Origin: DASXRC01 sp036506495
GTDB taxonomy: Bacteria > Actinomycetota > Actinomycetes > Mycobacteriales > Micromonosporaceae
Direction of reading: 5' to 3'
DNA length: 23,841 nucleotides
NCBI GenBank assembly: GCA_036506495.1
Contig: DASXRQ010000078.1
Span: forward strand, 1-23,841
A program made the position numbers and the translations under genes. Positions within the stretch are counted from its first letter, which is position 1; the number at the start of each line of letters is the position of its first letter. Below are positions 7,250-15,171 of this stretch, piece by piece. Below the pieces are notes generated by a model. It did no database searches. It was not told the DNA's origin and worked only from the letters and a program-made list of their open reading frames with translations.

Positions 7250-8674
7250 TCAGGCCGCACCCTGCTCGGCGAGTTCGGCGTCGAACTCGCAGAGCCCGCC
7301 CGACATCCAGAGGTGCGTGAACGCGAGCGCGCGCCACGGCCGCCACTCATCGCCGAACGCCGCACGCGCCGGCCGGCCGAACACCCGGACGCGCGCAGGC
7401 TTGCGGCCCGAGATGGGAAAGGCGTCGGGCTCCCCGAGGCGCAACGCGACATACTGTGCCGTCAACACGCCGACGCCGGGGACAGCCTCGATGGACGCGA
7501 CGAGCGCTTCGAGGTCGCCGCCCCAGTCCAGTCGCACCGCACCGTCGGCGGTGGCGGCGGCGAGAGCCCGGATGGCCGCCGCCTTCGCCGCGGACAGCCC
7601 AATGCCGGCCAGATCCGCAGCGGCGAGGACCTCGGGCGTGGGAAACGTGTGCGTCAGGCCCATCGAGCCCAGCCCAGACAGCCGCACGCCGTGCCGCTCC
7701 ACCAGCTGACCCACGATCGCGCGCGCCGCGCCCGCTGTGGTATCCGCCGCGACAAGAGCGGTCACCCCGGCCTCGAAGCCGTCCCAAGTTCCGGGCACGC
7801 GTAGGCCCGGGCGGGCGTGGACCAGCGGCCCGACGACCGGGTCGCGTTCGAGCTGGCGAACCGGCTCGCGTACCTCTGAGTCGAGGCTCGCGATGCGCCG
7901 GGCCCGCCGGACCACGTGCAGGAGCTCCCGCCAATGCGGCAGGTGCGCGCGCAGGACGAGATGGTCGTCGCCGCCGGGCAGCAGTTCGAGCACGCCCGGG
8001 TCGCCGTCGATCAGCACTGTGCGCCGATACTCGCGGCCGAACACGTGCTCCACGCCCGGGATCGCGGTGCGGCCGAGACACCTGAGCATCTCGGGCCAGT
8101 CCAACGGACCGTGGAACGCGAGCCGCAGGGCCAATCCCCCGTCGGCCGCGAGCCGGTCGGCCCGCCGACGCTTCGCCCGCAGATCACTCGGTGCCGCCCG
8201 GAACACCTCCCGGCAGACGCGGTTGAACTGCCGCAGGCTCCCGAAGCCCGCGACGTACGCGATCTCGGTGATGGTCAGGTCGGTCTCGTCCAGGAGGCGG
8301 CGGGCGAAGTGTGCCCGCGCCGAGCGGGCCAGACCGTCCGGCGTGACCCCGATGTGTGTCATGAACAGCCGGCGTAGGTGACGGGCCGATACGCCGAGCC
8401 GGTTGGCGAGCGAGATCTCCGTGCCTTCGTCGAGCGCACCGCCCACCACGATGTGCCGGACCGCGCGGCAGACCAGCTCCTGCTGAATGCCGTCCGGCAC
8501 GGGTGGCAGACGGTATGGCCGGCACCGCAGGCAGGCGCGATAGCCGGCGGCCTCCGCCGCCGCGGCGGTCGGGAACCGCCGGACGTTCGGCGCCAAGGGC
8601 TGTGCCGAGCACCCGGGCCGGCAGTAGATGCCGGTCGTGACCACCCCGGCGACGCCCTGCATGTCAGCAGTCAT
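7250..8674 (-). CDS. alkA: Ada-AraC-AlkA fusion, alkylation-repair glycosylase with altered active site
   Basis: A 474-residue three-part protein. Residues 1-55 are an Ada-type zinc domain with all four Cys (C18, C22 in TTGIYCRPGC and C48, C51 in CLRCRP), of which C18 would take methyl groups from DNA phosphotriesters. Residues 70-165 are an AraC-type DNA-binding domain, including LANRLGVSARHLRRLFMTHI and ITEIAYVAGFGSLRQFNRV. Residues 185-474 are an AlkA N domain and HhH-GPD glycosylase, with hairpin VPGVGVLTAQYVALRLG. Two oddities stand out. The Ada N-terminal helix normally before TTGIYC is mostly missing. Where AlkA has its catalytic Asp, after DAFP, this protein reads ISGRKPARV, with Gly423 (GGC at 7408-7406) at the expected Asp position. 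The start is the ATG at 8674, with a weak ribosome site. Family is secure; glycosylase activity is doubtful. Confidence 0.9.
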   Translation of the reverse strand: MTADMQGVAGVVTTGIYCRPGCSAQPLAPNVRRFPTAAAAEAAGYRACLRCRPYRLPPVPDGIQQELVCRAVRHIVVGGALDEGTEISLANRLGVSARHLRRLFMTHIGVTPDGLARSARAHFARRLLDETDLTITEIAYVAGFGSLRQFNRVCREVFRAAPSDLRAKRRRADRLAADGGLALRLAFHGPLDWPEMLRCLGRTAIPGVEHVFGREYRRTVLIDGDPGVLELLPGGDDHLVLRAHLPHWRELLHVVRRARRIASLDSEVREPVRQLERDPVVGPLVHARPGLRVPGTWDGFEAGVTALVAADTTAGAARAIVGQLVERHGVRLSGLGSMGLTHTFPTPEVLAAADLAGIGLSAAKAAAIRALAAATADGAVRLDWGGDLEALVASIEAVPGVGVLTAQYVALRLGEPDAFPISGRKPARVRVFGRPARAAFGDEWRPWRALAFTHLWMSGGLCEFDAELAEQGAA

Positions 8675-8865
8675 ACCGGCGCCCAACGCCGGAGGCCAGT
8701 CAGATCCGGACACGGAGACGGTCTTCGTCAGCCGAGTCGCGCCGCGGGACCGACAACATCGACGGGGCGCGGATTACGCAGCGAGCCCTGCCTGCTGAGC
8801 ACAGCCTGGCCGGACGGTTTGTGAGCAGTCCCTACCCACGCCAGGCCGAATGGCGGCGAGGGTGG

Positions 8866-9249
8866 TTATTGCAGGGCCGCCGCCAAGGCCGCGTGGTCGT
8901 GGTAGTCGCGGGATTCGACGATCCGCCCATCGCGTACCCGTAGCACCTGGATGTTGCTGGCGCGAAACGAACGGCCAGTCTCCAGCGCGAGCCCGTCGTA
9001 GTCGAACTCTGCGATGATCACCTCGGGGTCGATGGTGTCGTGGACCACAATGTTGTGCGTCCGCAGGCGTACCCGCCCCGCCGCCATAGCGAAGTGTTTG
9101 CGCAGCGCCTCGCGACCCTCCAGCCGTGAAGTGTTGGGAGCGAATGGCTGGTCGACCACCGCGTCCTCGGCGTACAGGTCGGGCAGCTCGTCCCAGCGCT
9201 CCTCGGCGATGCCGCGGACCAAGCGGTCGAAGACCTCGCGGGGTGCCAT
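8866..9249 (-). CDS. SnoaL-like (NTF2-fold) protein
   Basis: A 127-residue small alpha+beta protein. The ATG at 9249 has GGAGG 5 nt upstream. The sequence follows the SnoaL/nuclear transport factor 2 pattern: an N-terminal helix VFDRLVRGIAEERWDELPDLY, then AEDAVVDQPF, the GREALRKHFAMA helix, and paired strands ending IQVLRVRDGRIVESRDYHDH. NTF2-fold proteins of this type are isomerases, hydrolases or ligand-binding proteins; the DYHDH end is common in the 'ketosteroid isomerase-like' group, but the reaction cannot be assigned. The gene diverges from the TetR gene at 9332, which probably represses it. Confidence 0.88.
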   Translation of the reverse strand: MAPREVFDRLVRGIAEERWDELPDLYAEDAVVDQPFAPNTSRLEGREALRKHFAMAAGRVRLRTHNIVVHDTIDPEVIIAEFDYDGLALETGRSFRASNIQVLRVRDGRIVESRDYHDHAALAAALQ

Positions 9250-9266
9250 AGCACCTCCACTATTAT

Positions 9267-9309
9267 CGGAGTAGTGACTCCGGTAACGATACGGACTGAA
9301 TACTCCGGT
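9267..9309. promoter_or_regulatory. Candidate TetR operator between the SnoaL-like and TetR genes
   Basis: CGGAGT (9267-9272) and ACTCCG (9277-9282) form a 6-bp inverted repeat around AGTG. The right half, ACTCCGGT (9277-9284), recurs exactly at 9302-9309, 25 bp on. Both lie in the 82-nt divergent promoter region, as expected for a TetR autorepressor site. Binding is inferred. Confidence 0.55.
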
Positions 9310-9331
9310 TGTCTAGTCTGGGTGTGAGGCG

Positions 9332-9898
9332 ATGACTGACGCGAAACCGCTGCGGGCCGACGCTCGGCGTAACCGGGCACGGCTGCTGGAGGTGGCCGAG
9401 GCTGTCTTCGCCGCTAACGGCACCTCCGCCTCGACCGAAGAAGTTGCCCGTGCGGCGGGAGTCGGCATCGGTACCGTCTTCCGGCACTTTCCGACCAAGG
9501 AGGCCCTGCTGGAAGCGGTGTTGGCCGGCCGGCTTCGGCGGCTCGCGGTGGAGGCCGCCGCCCTGGCTGACGCTGACGATCCGGGTCCGGTGTTCTTCGC
9601 GTTCTTCACCCGGGTCGTCGAACAGTCGACCACCAAGAACGCCTACGTCGATGCGCTGGCCAAGGCAGGTATCGACGTGGCGGGGGCCCTCGGGCCAGTC
9701 GCGCAAGACCTGCACAAAGCCCTCGGAACGCTGCTGATCCGTGCCCAGCACGCCCACGCGGTACGCGACGATGTCCGCGTACCCGACCTGATCGCGCTGC
9801 TGATCGGCGCAACGCGGGCAATCGAGCACGCGAGCGCGGACCCGGATGCCCAGGCCCGCACTCTGGCGATCGTGCTCGACGGACTCCGTGTCCGGTAG
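9332..9898 (+). CDS. TetR-family transcriptional regulator
   Basis: A 188-residue regulator with a canonical N-terminal TetR helix-turn-helix (about 10-56): RNRARLLEVAEAVFAANG, TSTEEVARAAGVGIGTVFRHF and then PTKEALLEAVL. The remaining helical part is the ligand-binding and dimerisation domain, unlike any named subgroup that I can recognise. The start is the ATG at 9332, with GAGG 2 nt before it by the GTGTGAGGCG sequence. It is divergent from the SnoaL-like gene, with an inverted repeat between them, so it most likely represses both genes until a small ligand binds. Confidence 0.93.
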   Translation: MTDAKPLRADARRNRARLLEVAEAVFAANGTSASTEEVARAAGVGIGTVFRHFPTKEALLEAVLAGRLRRLAVEAAALADADDPGPVFFAFFTRVVEQSTTKNAYVDALAKAGIDVAGALGPVAQDLHKALGTLLIRAQHAHAVRDDVRVPDLIALLIGATRAIEHASADPDAQARTLAIVLDGLRVR

Positions 9899-9949
9899 CG
9901 GAGCGAAGGCCCCGAGTGCCGAGACGACTGACCATCCGACGCGGCCTCC

Positions 9950-10074
9950 TCTCGCCGAGGTGCAAGCCGAGCCGCTCGCCTTCGGGTCGGCGAGAATCTG
10001 GTCGGCGGTTTGGTCCACCTGACGGGCTGGCAGCGCCCGTTGTAGGCGTCCACGAAGATCCTGATGGGTTCTCA
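9950..10074 (-). pseudogene. Remnant of IS630-type transposase C-terminus
   Basis: On the minus strand one frame reads IRIFVDAYNGRCQPVRWTK and the next reads TADQILADPKASGSACTS. Joined, this is the C-terminal end of IS630-family transposases ('FIDAYN.R..PF.WTKTADQIL'). The two frames would be joined if one A were restored in the run TGGACCAAACC. No inverted-repeat end or upstream transposase is present, so it is a dead fragment. Confidence 0.7.
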
Positions 10075-10086
10075 TGCCCAGCGTGC

Positions 10087-10104
10087 GCCGGCCGGACGGC
10101 CGGC
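10087..10104 (-). terminator. GC-rich hairpin downstream of the small Cys protein gene
   Basis: GCCGGCCG (10087-10094) and CGGCCGGC (10097-10104) can pair around a 2-base centre, so the real loop must open a little. It is 29 nt past the minus-strand stop at 10134. No U-tract is seen. Confidence 0.4.
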
Positions 10105-10133
10105 CCGGCCGGGCAGTGTTACCGATCAGCCGC

Positions 10134-10385
10134 TTACCGGAGCAGTCGCCGCAGCCAGCCGCGCCTCGGGCGGGTGGTCCGCGGTCGGGTGCACATGGCG
10201 CAGTCGGGGCGCTCGCAGGCGGTCGGGTGGGCGTCCGTTATCGCCTGCATCGCCGTGTCGAAATAGTCGTCGGCGAGCTCCCAGACGAGATCCTCGCGGC
10301 CCTCCCCGATGGCGGCGTTGACTTGCCAGACATAGAGGTCGTGCAGGTCCCGTAGGCGTTGAACCTCGTCTGGCTGAGCGGACAT
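10134..10385 (-). CDS. Small Cys-containing hypothetical protein
   Basis: An 83-residue protein of unknown function. The ATG at 10385 has GAGGAGG about 7 nt upstream, which fixes the start. The first half is a charged, probably helical segment (DEVQRLRDLHDLYVWQVNAA, then WELADDYFDTAMQAI). It is followed by CERPDCAMC, whose three Cys (C-x4-C-x2-C) could bind a metal or form disulfides, and a very basic tail ending RPRRGWLRRLLR. There is no signal peptide. The high G/C at third codon positions and strong ribosome site make it a real gene. It is not clearly linked to its neighbours. Confidence 0.75.
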   Translation of the reverse strand: MSAQPDEVQRLRDLHDLYVWQVNAAIGEGREDLVWELADDYFDTAMQAITDAHPTACERPDCAMCTRPRTTRPRRGWLRRLLR

Positions 10386-10500
10386 CGCGCTCGCCTCCTC
10401 GGTGGGACTTGCTGCAAGTCTTGCTGGCGGCGATGGCGCACGCAACGATTGCCTACCGCACCAAACATCGCTCGGCAGGAGTCGCCGGCCGATACCCGGC

Positions 10501-11919
10501 TCAGTCGCACCGCCACAGCACGGGCCTGGAGTTCGACTCGCCCACGACCATCCGGCCGTCGTCGCTCAGTCCTCGGACGGATGTTCGCGACGCATCGGGG
10601 GCGTGAAGATCGGGCAGCTGGACCGTGCCCGCATCGGTGATGAGTACCCCGTGCCCGGAGCCGAGGCCGACGATCCAACCGTGTCTGTTGACCGCTCCCC
10701 CAGCAACAGGTGGAAGGGCGCGTGCCTCCCCCGTGCGTAGGTTCCAGCGCATGCCCACCAGCGTGGGCGGCTTTTCGCTGCCAACCGCCGGGACGTCGGC
10801 GGCGCCGGCCACCCAGCCGTTGTGGATGCTCCACGCGACCGGGTTGATCAGCCCGCAGCCCGGCGGGGTCACCAGTTCGCGCCCGGTCCCGTCAGGGAAC
10901 CACACGTACGCGTGCGAGGCCTTCCCATGGGGCGTACCCATGTCGACGACGCCAACCACCGTCCCGTCGTCGTCGATGTCTTCGGCATCGCTGCGCCACA
11001 CGCCGGCGGGTATCGGCAAGTCGATCGCATCGGCGTCCGGCGACCGCCACACCACCGGTCGGGACAGGGGCAAGCTGGACGGCGACAAGGTGGGCGTCGG
11101 CAGCAGCCGGGTGCCGACGACCGCACCGGTCGCGTTGATTGCGTTGGCGTTGCCTACGGCGACCCCTGGCAGCTCGGACACGTGCCCATCCCGCAGGATC
11201 CATGGGCCGGTCCGGCCGGTTCGGCCGGCCCGGCCCCAGCCGACCACGACACCGCTCGCGTTAACGTCGGCAGCCCGCCCCGGGACGTCCAACCGCCGCA
11301 ACTCGCCGTCCACCCACAGGCTGGCACCGGAATCACCGGCCGGCGGGGGGTCGGTCCCGAACGATTTGTGCCGCGCGTCGGCGGACTCCAGAAGGATGTA
11401 ACGCCCGGATGGGTCGATCGCGATAGCCGAGCCCACGTGATGGCCATCCGGCATGGGCAAGGCGTTGACCGTGCACGATGTCGGGGGCACCGCGGTGCTC
11501 ATCCCGTACCTGGGATCCCTCGAGTGCACCGCGTTCGATGGCCCGACGTCGGCCGGCCGGCCCGAAGGCCGTCCGGCGACCATCAACGGGATCGCCGCGG
11601 TCACGGTACCCGTCGCGATCACTGTGATCCACGCGGCCCGGGTCGGCCGCCGACGTCTCGCCCTGGCCGCATACTCGCGCGCGCTAACCGCCCGGCAACC
11701 CAGCAGGTGGGCGATCTCGTCATCGGAGAGACCCTCGTTGTACCGCAGCACGAGCACGGCTCGCTGCCGGGGCGGCAACCTGGCCAGCAGGTCCCCCAGC
11801 GCCTGCCGGTCCACAATGGCCCTCGCGTGGTCCTCAGCCCCGGTTCGATCACCGGTCAGCACAACCGCGAACCGCGGCAACGAAGGCAGCCGCGAGCGCA
11901 CGAACTCTTCGAACGTCAC
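10501..11919 (-). CDS. SigE-type sigma remnant fused to a membrane helix and HAF-repeat ectodomain
   Basis: A 472-residue fusion. The start is GTG at 11919 with GGGAGG 5 nt upstream. Residues 1-20 (TFEEFVRSRLPSLPRFAVVL) match the start of SigE-family ECF sigma factors. After TGDRTGAEDHARAIVDRQAL the sequence jumps to the region-4 part: LARLPPRQRAVLVLRYNEGL, then SDDEIAHLLGCRAVSAREYA, a helix-turn-helix that reads the -35 element. About 75 residues of region 2 and the linker (core binding, -10 recognition) are missing, in frame. A hydrophobic helix (about residues 97-117, ITVIATGTVTAAIPLMVAG) follows, then HAF-like repeats such as DVNASGVVVGWGRAGRTG, INATGAVVGTR and LSDDGRMVVGESNSRPVLW. The predicted topology is cytoplasmic DNA-binding domain, one helix, outside propeller. 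It cannot work as a normal sigma factor. Confidence 0.82.
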   Translation of the reverse strand: MTFEEFVRSRLPSLPRFAVVLTGDRTGAEDHARAIVDRQALGDLLARLPPRQRAVLVLRYNEGLSDDEIAHLLGCRAVSAREYAARARRRRPTRAAWITVIATGTVTAAIPLMVAGRPSGRPADVGPSNAVHSRDPRYGMSTAVPPTSCTVNALPMPDGHHVGSAIAIDPSGRYILLESADARHKSFGTDPPPAGDSGASLWVDGELRRLDVPGRAADVNASGVVVGWGRAGRTGRTGPWILRDGHVSELPGVAVGNANAINATGAVVGTRLLPTPTLSPSSLPLSRPVVWRSPDADAIDLPIPAGVWRSDAEDIDDDGTVVGVVDMGTPHGKASHAYVWFPDGTGRELVTPPGCGLINPVAWSIHNGWVAGAADVPAVGSEKPPTLVGMRWNLRTGEARALPPVAGGAVNRHGWIVGLGSGHGVLITDAGTVQLPDLHAPDASRTSVRGLSDDGRMVVGESNSRPVLWRCD

Positions 11920-12078
11920 GGTGCCTCCCGCTGGACGGCCTCTCATGCTAAACACGCGGGCGGGCCGTTGTGTGGTCCCGGAAGCGGATTCTTCCAGGTC
12001 CGCGCGGGTGATCCCCGCCTCTCAGCTGCGAGCAAGCGTCCAGGAGCCGGGGGCGCCCGCCGGAGGCGCGGAGAGCGT

Positions 12079-13101
12079 TCAGGCCCCGACGACGTATGGG
12101 AACGCGTCGTCGCGCAGGTGTCGGGACACCGCCGGCGTCAGGCCGGACGTGGTGGCCCTATCGAGCACGAGGGAGAACATCACCTCGGGCGCGTTGTCCG
12201 CCAATGTGCGCCCGTTGAGCTTGGCGAACCCGTAGCTCGCGGGCGTGCCGACTTCATACGGCAGCACGTCGGGGAACAGCTGTCTCGCGACCGTCTGGCC
12301 GTACCCTCGCGGGTCTTCCGAGCTGCCGTTGGCCGCGACGACGCTCGCGATCTTGTCGGCGATCGGGCCGCCATCGGCGTCAAGATCGGCCGACGGGTGG
12401 CGGTTGTTGGCGGGATTGGCGAAGTCAGTATCGTCGGGCCAGAAGATCGGCCACATCATCGGGTGACCGGCACGGTTGATCTGCCGCCAACCACCGGTGT
12501 CCGTCGCCAGCTTCGTCGCGCACCAGGCTCCGATGTGGACCTCCGGATGCAGCCGCGAATCATCGTGGGAGACCTCGAGCACGATCGACTGGACGGTGGT
12601 CCCGGCGAAGCTGTTTGTCGCCTTGTCGGCGCGCCACGCCGACATGTCCACCTTGGTGCCGCTGTTGACCGCCGCGTTGATCGTGTTGAGCTCCACGAGG
12701 TCGACGTAGAAGGGGTCGCCGATGCGTCCGGCCCAGATGCGTACGTTGCCTTCGCTTCCCGGCCCACCGGTCATGCCGCGCAGGACCTCCGTGCCGGTCG
12801 CGTCGTCCTCGCGCGCCTCCGCACCCGTGAGCGAGTGCAGAGTGAGTGGCTGCCGCCCGTCCCTGTCGGCCTCGTCGAACGTCACCCGGTAGGTCACATC
12901 CTCATAGTCGGCGCCGTCGAGGTGCACCTTGAACTCGTAGCGGGCCTCCGGATGGAAGCCCGGTTGGACGTCCTTGCCGGTGACAGTGGAGTTGACGTCC
13001 ATGATTAACACGGTGCTGCGCTCGCCTGGGAAGACGTACAGATCGTCAATGTAGAGCTGGCCGTTCTGGCGGGCCAACGGGGTGTCGAGGTGGTGGGACA
13101 T
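12079..13101 (-). CDS. DUF4331 family protein
   Basis: A 340-residue protein starting at the ATG at 13101, preceded by AAGGAG with 6 nt spacing. A longer reading frame to 13233 lacks support. The N-terminus MSHHLDTPLARQNGQLYIDD and the spread of Asp/Asn-rich strands (STVLIMDVNS, TYRVTFDEADRDG, FYVDLVELN, TTVQSIVLEVS) are typical of DUF4331. The family forms a beta-rich domain and is often secreted, but no signal peptide is visible here. The HPMMWPIFWPDDTDFAN and RQLFPDVLPYEVGT segments are also usual in the family. Its biochemical role is unknown, and nothing in the neighbourhood clarifies it. Confidence 0.88.
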   Translation of the reverse strand: MSHHLDTPLARQNGQLYIDDLYVFPGERSTVLIMDVNSTVTGKDVQPGFHPEARYEFKVHLDGADYEDVTYRVTFDEADRDGRQPLTLHSLTGAEAREDDATGTEVLRGMTGGPGSEGNVRIWAGRIGDPFYVDLVELNTINAAVNSGTKVDMSAWRADKATNSFAGTTVQSIVLEVSHDDSRLHPEVHIGAWCATKLATDTGGWRQINRAGHPMMWPIFWPDDTDFANPANNRHPSADLDADGGPIADKIASVVAANGSSEDPRGYGQTVARQLFPDVLPYEVGTPASYGFAKLNGRTLADNAPEVMFSLVLDRATTSGLTPAVSRHLRDDAFPYVVGA

Positions 13102-13342
13102 GACTTGCTCCTTCGCAGTCGCAGGCTCCTCGTCCGACCTAAGGTTCCGACGGTAGTCAGACGCCGCCGCGGTATGGGCGTAAATCGACCACTTGGGTTC
13201 CCGCCCGGGCGGGCCGGGTGCGGTCTCCGCCACACCCCGTGGGGGTTCCTCGAACTACCGCCGGCCAGACTCCACCCGGCTACCGGCAGGGCTGCCCTCT
13301 CATCCAGCGATTGTGGGCCGGACAGCCGAGTGCGAGGTTACG

Positions 13343-13441
13343 ATGAGTGCGAGGGATGTCATGTACACCCCGGCTTTGGGCATCGACGTCTTCGATGCGG
13401 CAACCAGACAGCAAATTTCGACGACTCCCGCAGTGCCCTAA
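13343..13441 (+). CDS. Possible 32-residue peptide upstream of the flavoprotein gene
   Basis: ATG at 13343, with GAGG 5 nt upstream, opens a 32-codon frame ending TAA at 13441, 32 nt before the flavoprotein start. The peptide begins MSARDVMYTPALGIDVFDA. The first 20 codons favour G/C third bases, but the last 12 do not, so only the beginning looks protein-coding. It could be a leader peptide, a small independent gene or a truncated relic; I recognise no homologue. Confidence 0.35.
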   Translation: MSARDVMYTPALGIDVFDAATRQQISTTPAVP

Positions 13442-13473
13442 TTCGTGCGGCGAGGCTGCGACGGATGTGACAC

Positions 13474-14721
13474 ATGTCTGACATGGCAAGCACGACCGCG
13501 ATGGTGATTGTGGGCGGCGGCAAGGCTGGGGGCACCGCCGCCTCCACCATGCGCGAAGAGGGGTTCGAAGGGCCAGTCGTGATCATCGGCCGGGAACCCG
13601 GTATCCCATTCGGTCGTCCTCCACTGTCCAAGACGTACCTGCGCTCGGAGGAAGATCTCGCGGGCTGGTATGTCCGGCCGGCCGAATGGTTCGACGCGCA
13701 TAACGTTGGCCTCAGGTCCGGATCGGTGGCAGCAGTGGATCCCGGGGCGCACATGCTGGTCTTTGACGACGGGCAGGAATTGGGCTATCAGAAGGTCCTG
13801 ATGGCTACGGGAGGGCAGAACAGGCACCTCGCCGTTCCCGGGGCGGAGCTCCCCGGAATTTACTACCTGCGCACGGTGGCCGAATGCGATGCGATCAAGC
13901 ACGAAGCCACGGCCGGCCGGAGCGCGGTTGTGGTGGGCATGGGGTTCATCGGCTGTGAGGTGGCCGCAACCCTGACCCAACTTGGGGTTCGTGTCACGTG
14001 CCTGTTTCCCGGCAGGCACCCGCTGGAACGGGTGTTGGGCGCGCAGATCGGCGAGCTGATCGGTGCGATTCACCGCTCGCACGGGGTCAGGATGCTCGCG
14101 GGAGCCAAGGTTGCCGCGTTTGATGGGGCCGGGCGCGTGGATGCGGTCGTGACCGCCGACGGGGATCGGGTTCCGTGCGACTTTGCGGTCGTCGGAGTCG
14201 GGATAGATCCTGATGTGTCGGCCGTCGCGGGTTCATCTGTGGCGGTGGAGAATGGGATTCTTGTCGACGAGCTGTGCCGGACAAGCGCGACCGACATCTA
14301 CGCGGCGGGCGATGTCGCCAACCATCTCCACCCGGTCTTCGGCCGGATTCGCGTCGAGCACTACAACAGCGCGCAGCATCACGGAGCCGCCGCGGCGCGG
14401 TCAATGCTCGGTTCGGCTACCCCTTTTGACTATGTCCACAACTTCTGGTCCGACCAGTATGAGCACACACTCCAGTACGTCGGCCACGCCACGACCTGGG
14501 ACGACTTCGTCGTGCGTGGGAGCCTGCCGGACGGAAGGTTCATCGGCGTCTACCTGGCCGCGGGGGTTGTCCGTGCGGCTGTCGGCCTCGACCGCGGGGG
14601 TGACCCGGAGTGGGAGCACGACTCGGAGATGGCGGCGTGCGCGCGCCTCGTCGAGCGGCGAGCAAGCCCTGAACGCGGCGCGCTCGCCGACGAAACTGCC
14701 GACTTCTGGTCGCTTGCCTAG
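13474..14721 (+). CDS. FAD-dependent ferredoxin reductase-type oxidoreductase
   Basis: A 415-residue flavoprotein of the putidaredoxin/rhodocoxin reductase type. It has an N-terminal FAD dinucleotide fold (VIVGGGKAGGTAASTMREEG), then the PFGRPPLSKTYL motif, a second fold for NAD(P)H (VVVGMGFIGCEVAATLTQLG), the FAD motif IYAAGDVANH near 290, and a reductase C-terminal domain with FWSDQYEHTLQYVGHA. Such enzymes move electrons from NAD(P)H to a ferredoxin that serves a cytochrome P450 or a ring-hydroxylating oxygenase. No ferredoxin or P450 gene is found next to it here, so its partner is unknown. Starts at 13474 and 13483 are both possible; neither has a strong ribosome site. Third positions are somewhat less GC-rich than in neighbours, a weak hint of transfer. 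Confidence 0.92.
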   Translation: MSDMASTTAMVIVGGGKAGGTAASTMREEGFEGPVVIIGREPGIPFGRPPLSKTYLRSEEDLAGWYVRPAEWFDAHNVGLRSGSVAAVDPGAHMLVFDDGQELGYQKVLMATGGQNRHLAVPGAELPGIYYLRTVAECDAIKHEATAGRSAVVVGMGFIGCEVAATLTQLGVRVTCLFPGRHPLERVLGAQIGELIGAIHRSHGVRMLAGAKVAAFDGAGRVDAVVTADGDRVPCDFAVVGVGIDPDVSAVAGSSVAVENGILVDELCRTSATDIYAAGDVANHLHPVFGRIRVEHYNSAQHHGAAAARSMLGSATPFDYVHNFWSDQYEHTLQYVGHATTWDDFVVRGSLPDGRFIGVYLAAGVVRAAVGLDRGGDPEWEHDSEMAACARLVERRASPERGALADETADFWSLA

Positions 14722-14830
14722 CGGCAGCAACTTCGTGTTGGGCTTGAAACCAGTCGGCCTGGTCCGGCCGTGCATTCTGGCGGCCGTCCACTCTGGAGCC
14801 GTCGCGCCCATGCGCGGAGATCGGAAGCGG

Positions 14831-15090
14831 TCAGCTGACCGCCTGCCATCCGGTCCGCACGACGTTAGCGACGACGTCCGGCCGCGAGATCATCACTACG
14901 TGCGACGCGTCGAGTTCGGCGATCTGCGCACCGGCCCGCTGGGTCATAGACATGACGACGTCGGCGCCGGCGGCCTTGTCACCGGTGGCCACGACCGACG
15001 AGGACGGAACCTTCTTCCACGCCGGCGGGCCGGTCTTCTCGCCGAACGCGGACGCGGGCGACCGGTCGCCGCGTGGCGCTGATACGGCGC
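14831..15090 (-). pseudogene. C-terminal remnant of an alpha/beta hydrolase
   Basis: The minus strand reads GEKTGPPAWKKVPSSSVVAT, then GDKAAGADVVMSMTQRAGAQ and ELDASHVVMISRPDVV, ending at TGA (14833-14831). This is the C-terminal third of alpha/beta hydrolases of the 'GPPAWK.IPSW..VAT.D' type, including the catalytic His (SHVVM). Upstream, ISATRRPVA continues the alignment in another frame, consistent with an extra C in GTCGCCCGCGTCC. The nucleophile Ser region is absent. It diverges from the lactonase-like gene at 15172. Confidence 0.75.
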
Positions 15091-15171
15091 GGTCCCCTGA
15101 AACTCGCCTTTGCACGTCCATCCTGCGCCACGACACGCCCAGGCCCATTGACGACCTGACACACTCGTCCG

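Noticed and set aside
7347..8081. Idea that the missing AlkA Asp is due to a frameshift
   Set aside because: Neither alternative frame gives a better match after DAFP, and the spacing to WRPWR is normal in the original frame; a point change is simpler.
10822..13008. 728-codon plus-strand open frame
   Set aside because: It lies opposite the sigma/HAF fusion and DUF4331 genes, has no recognisable domains and has arginine/glycine-rich shadow composition.
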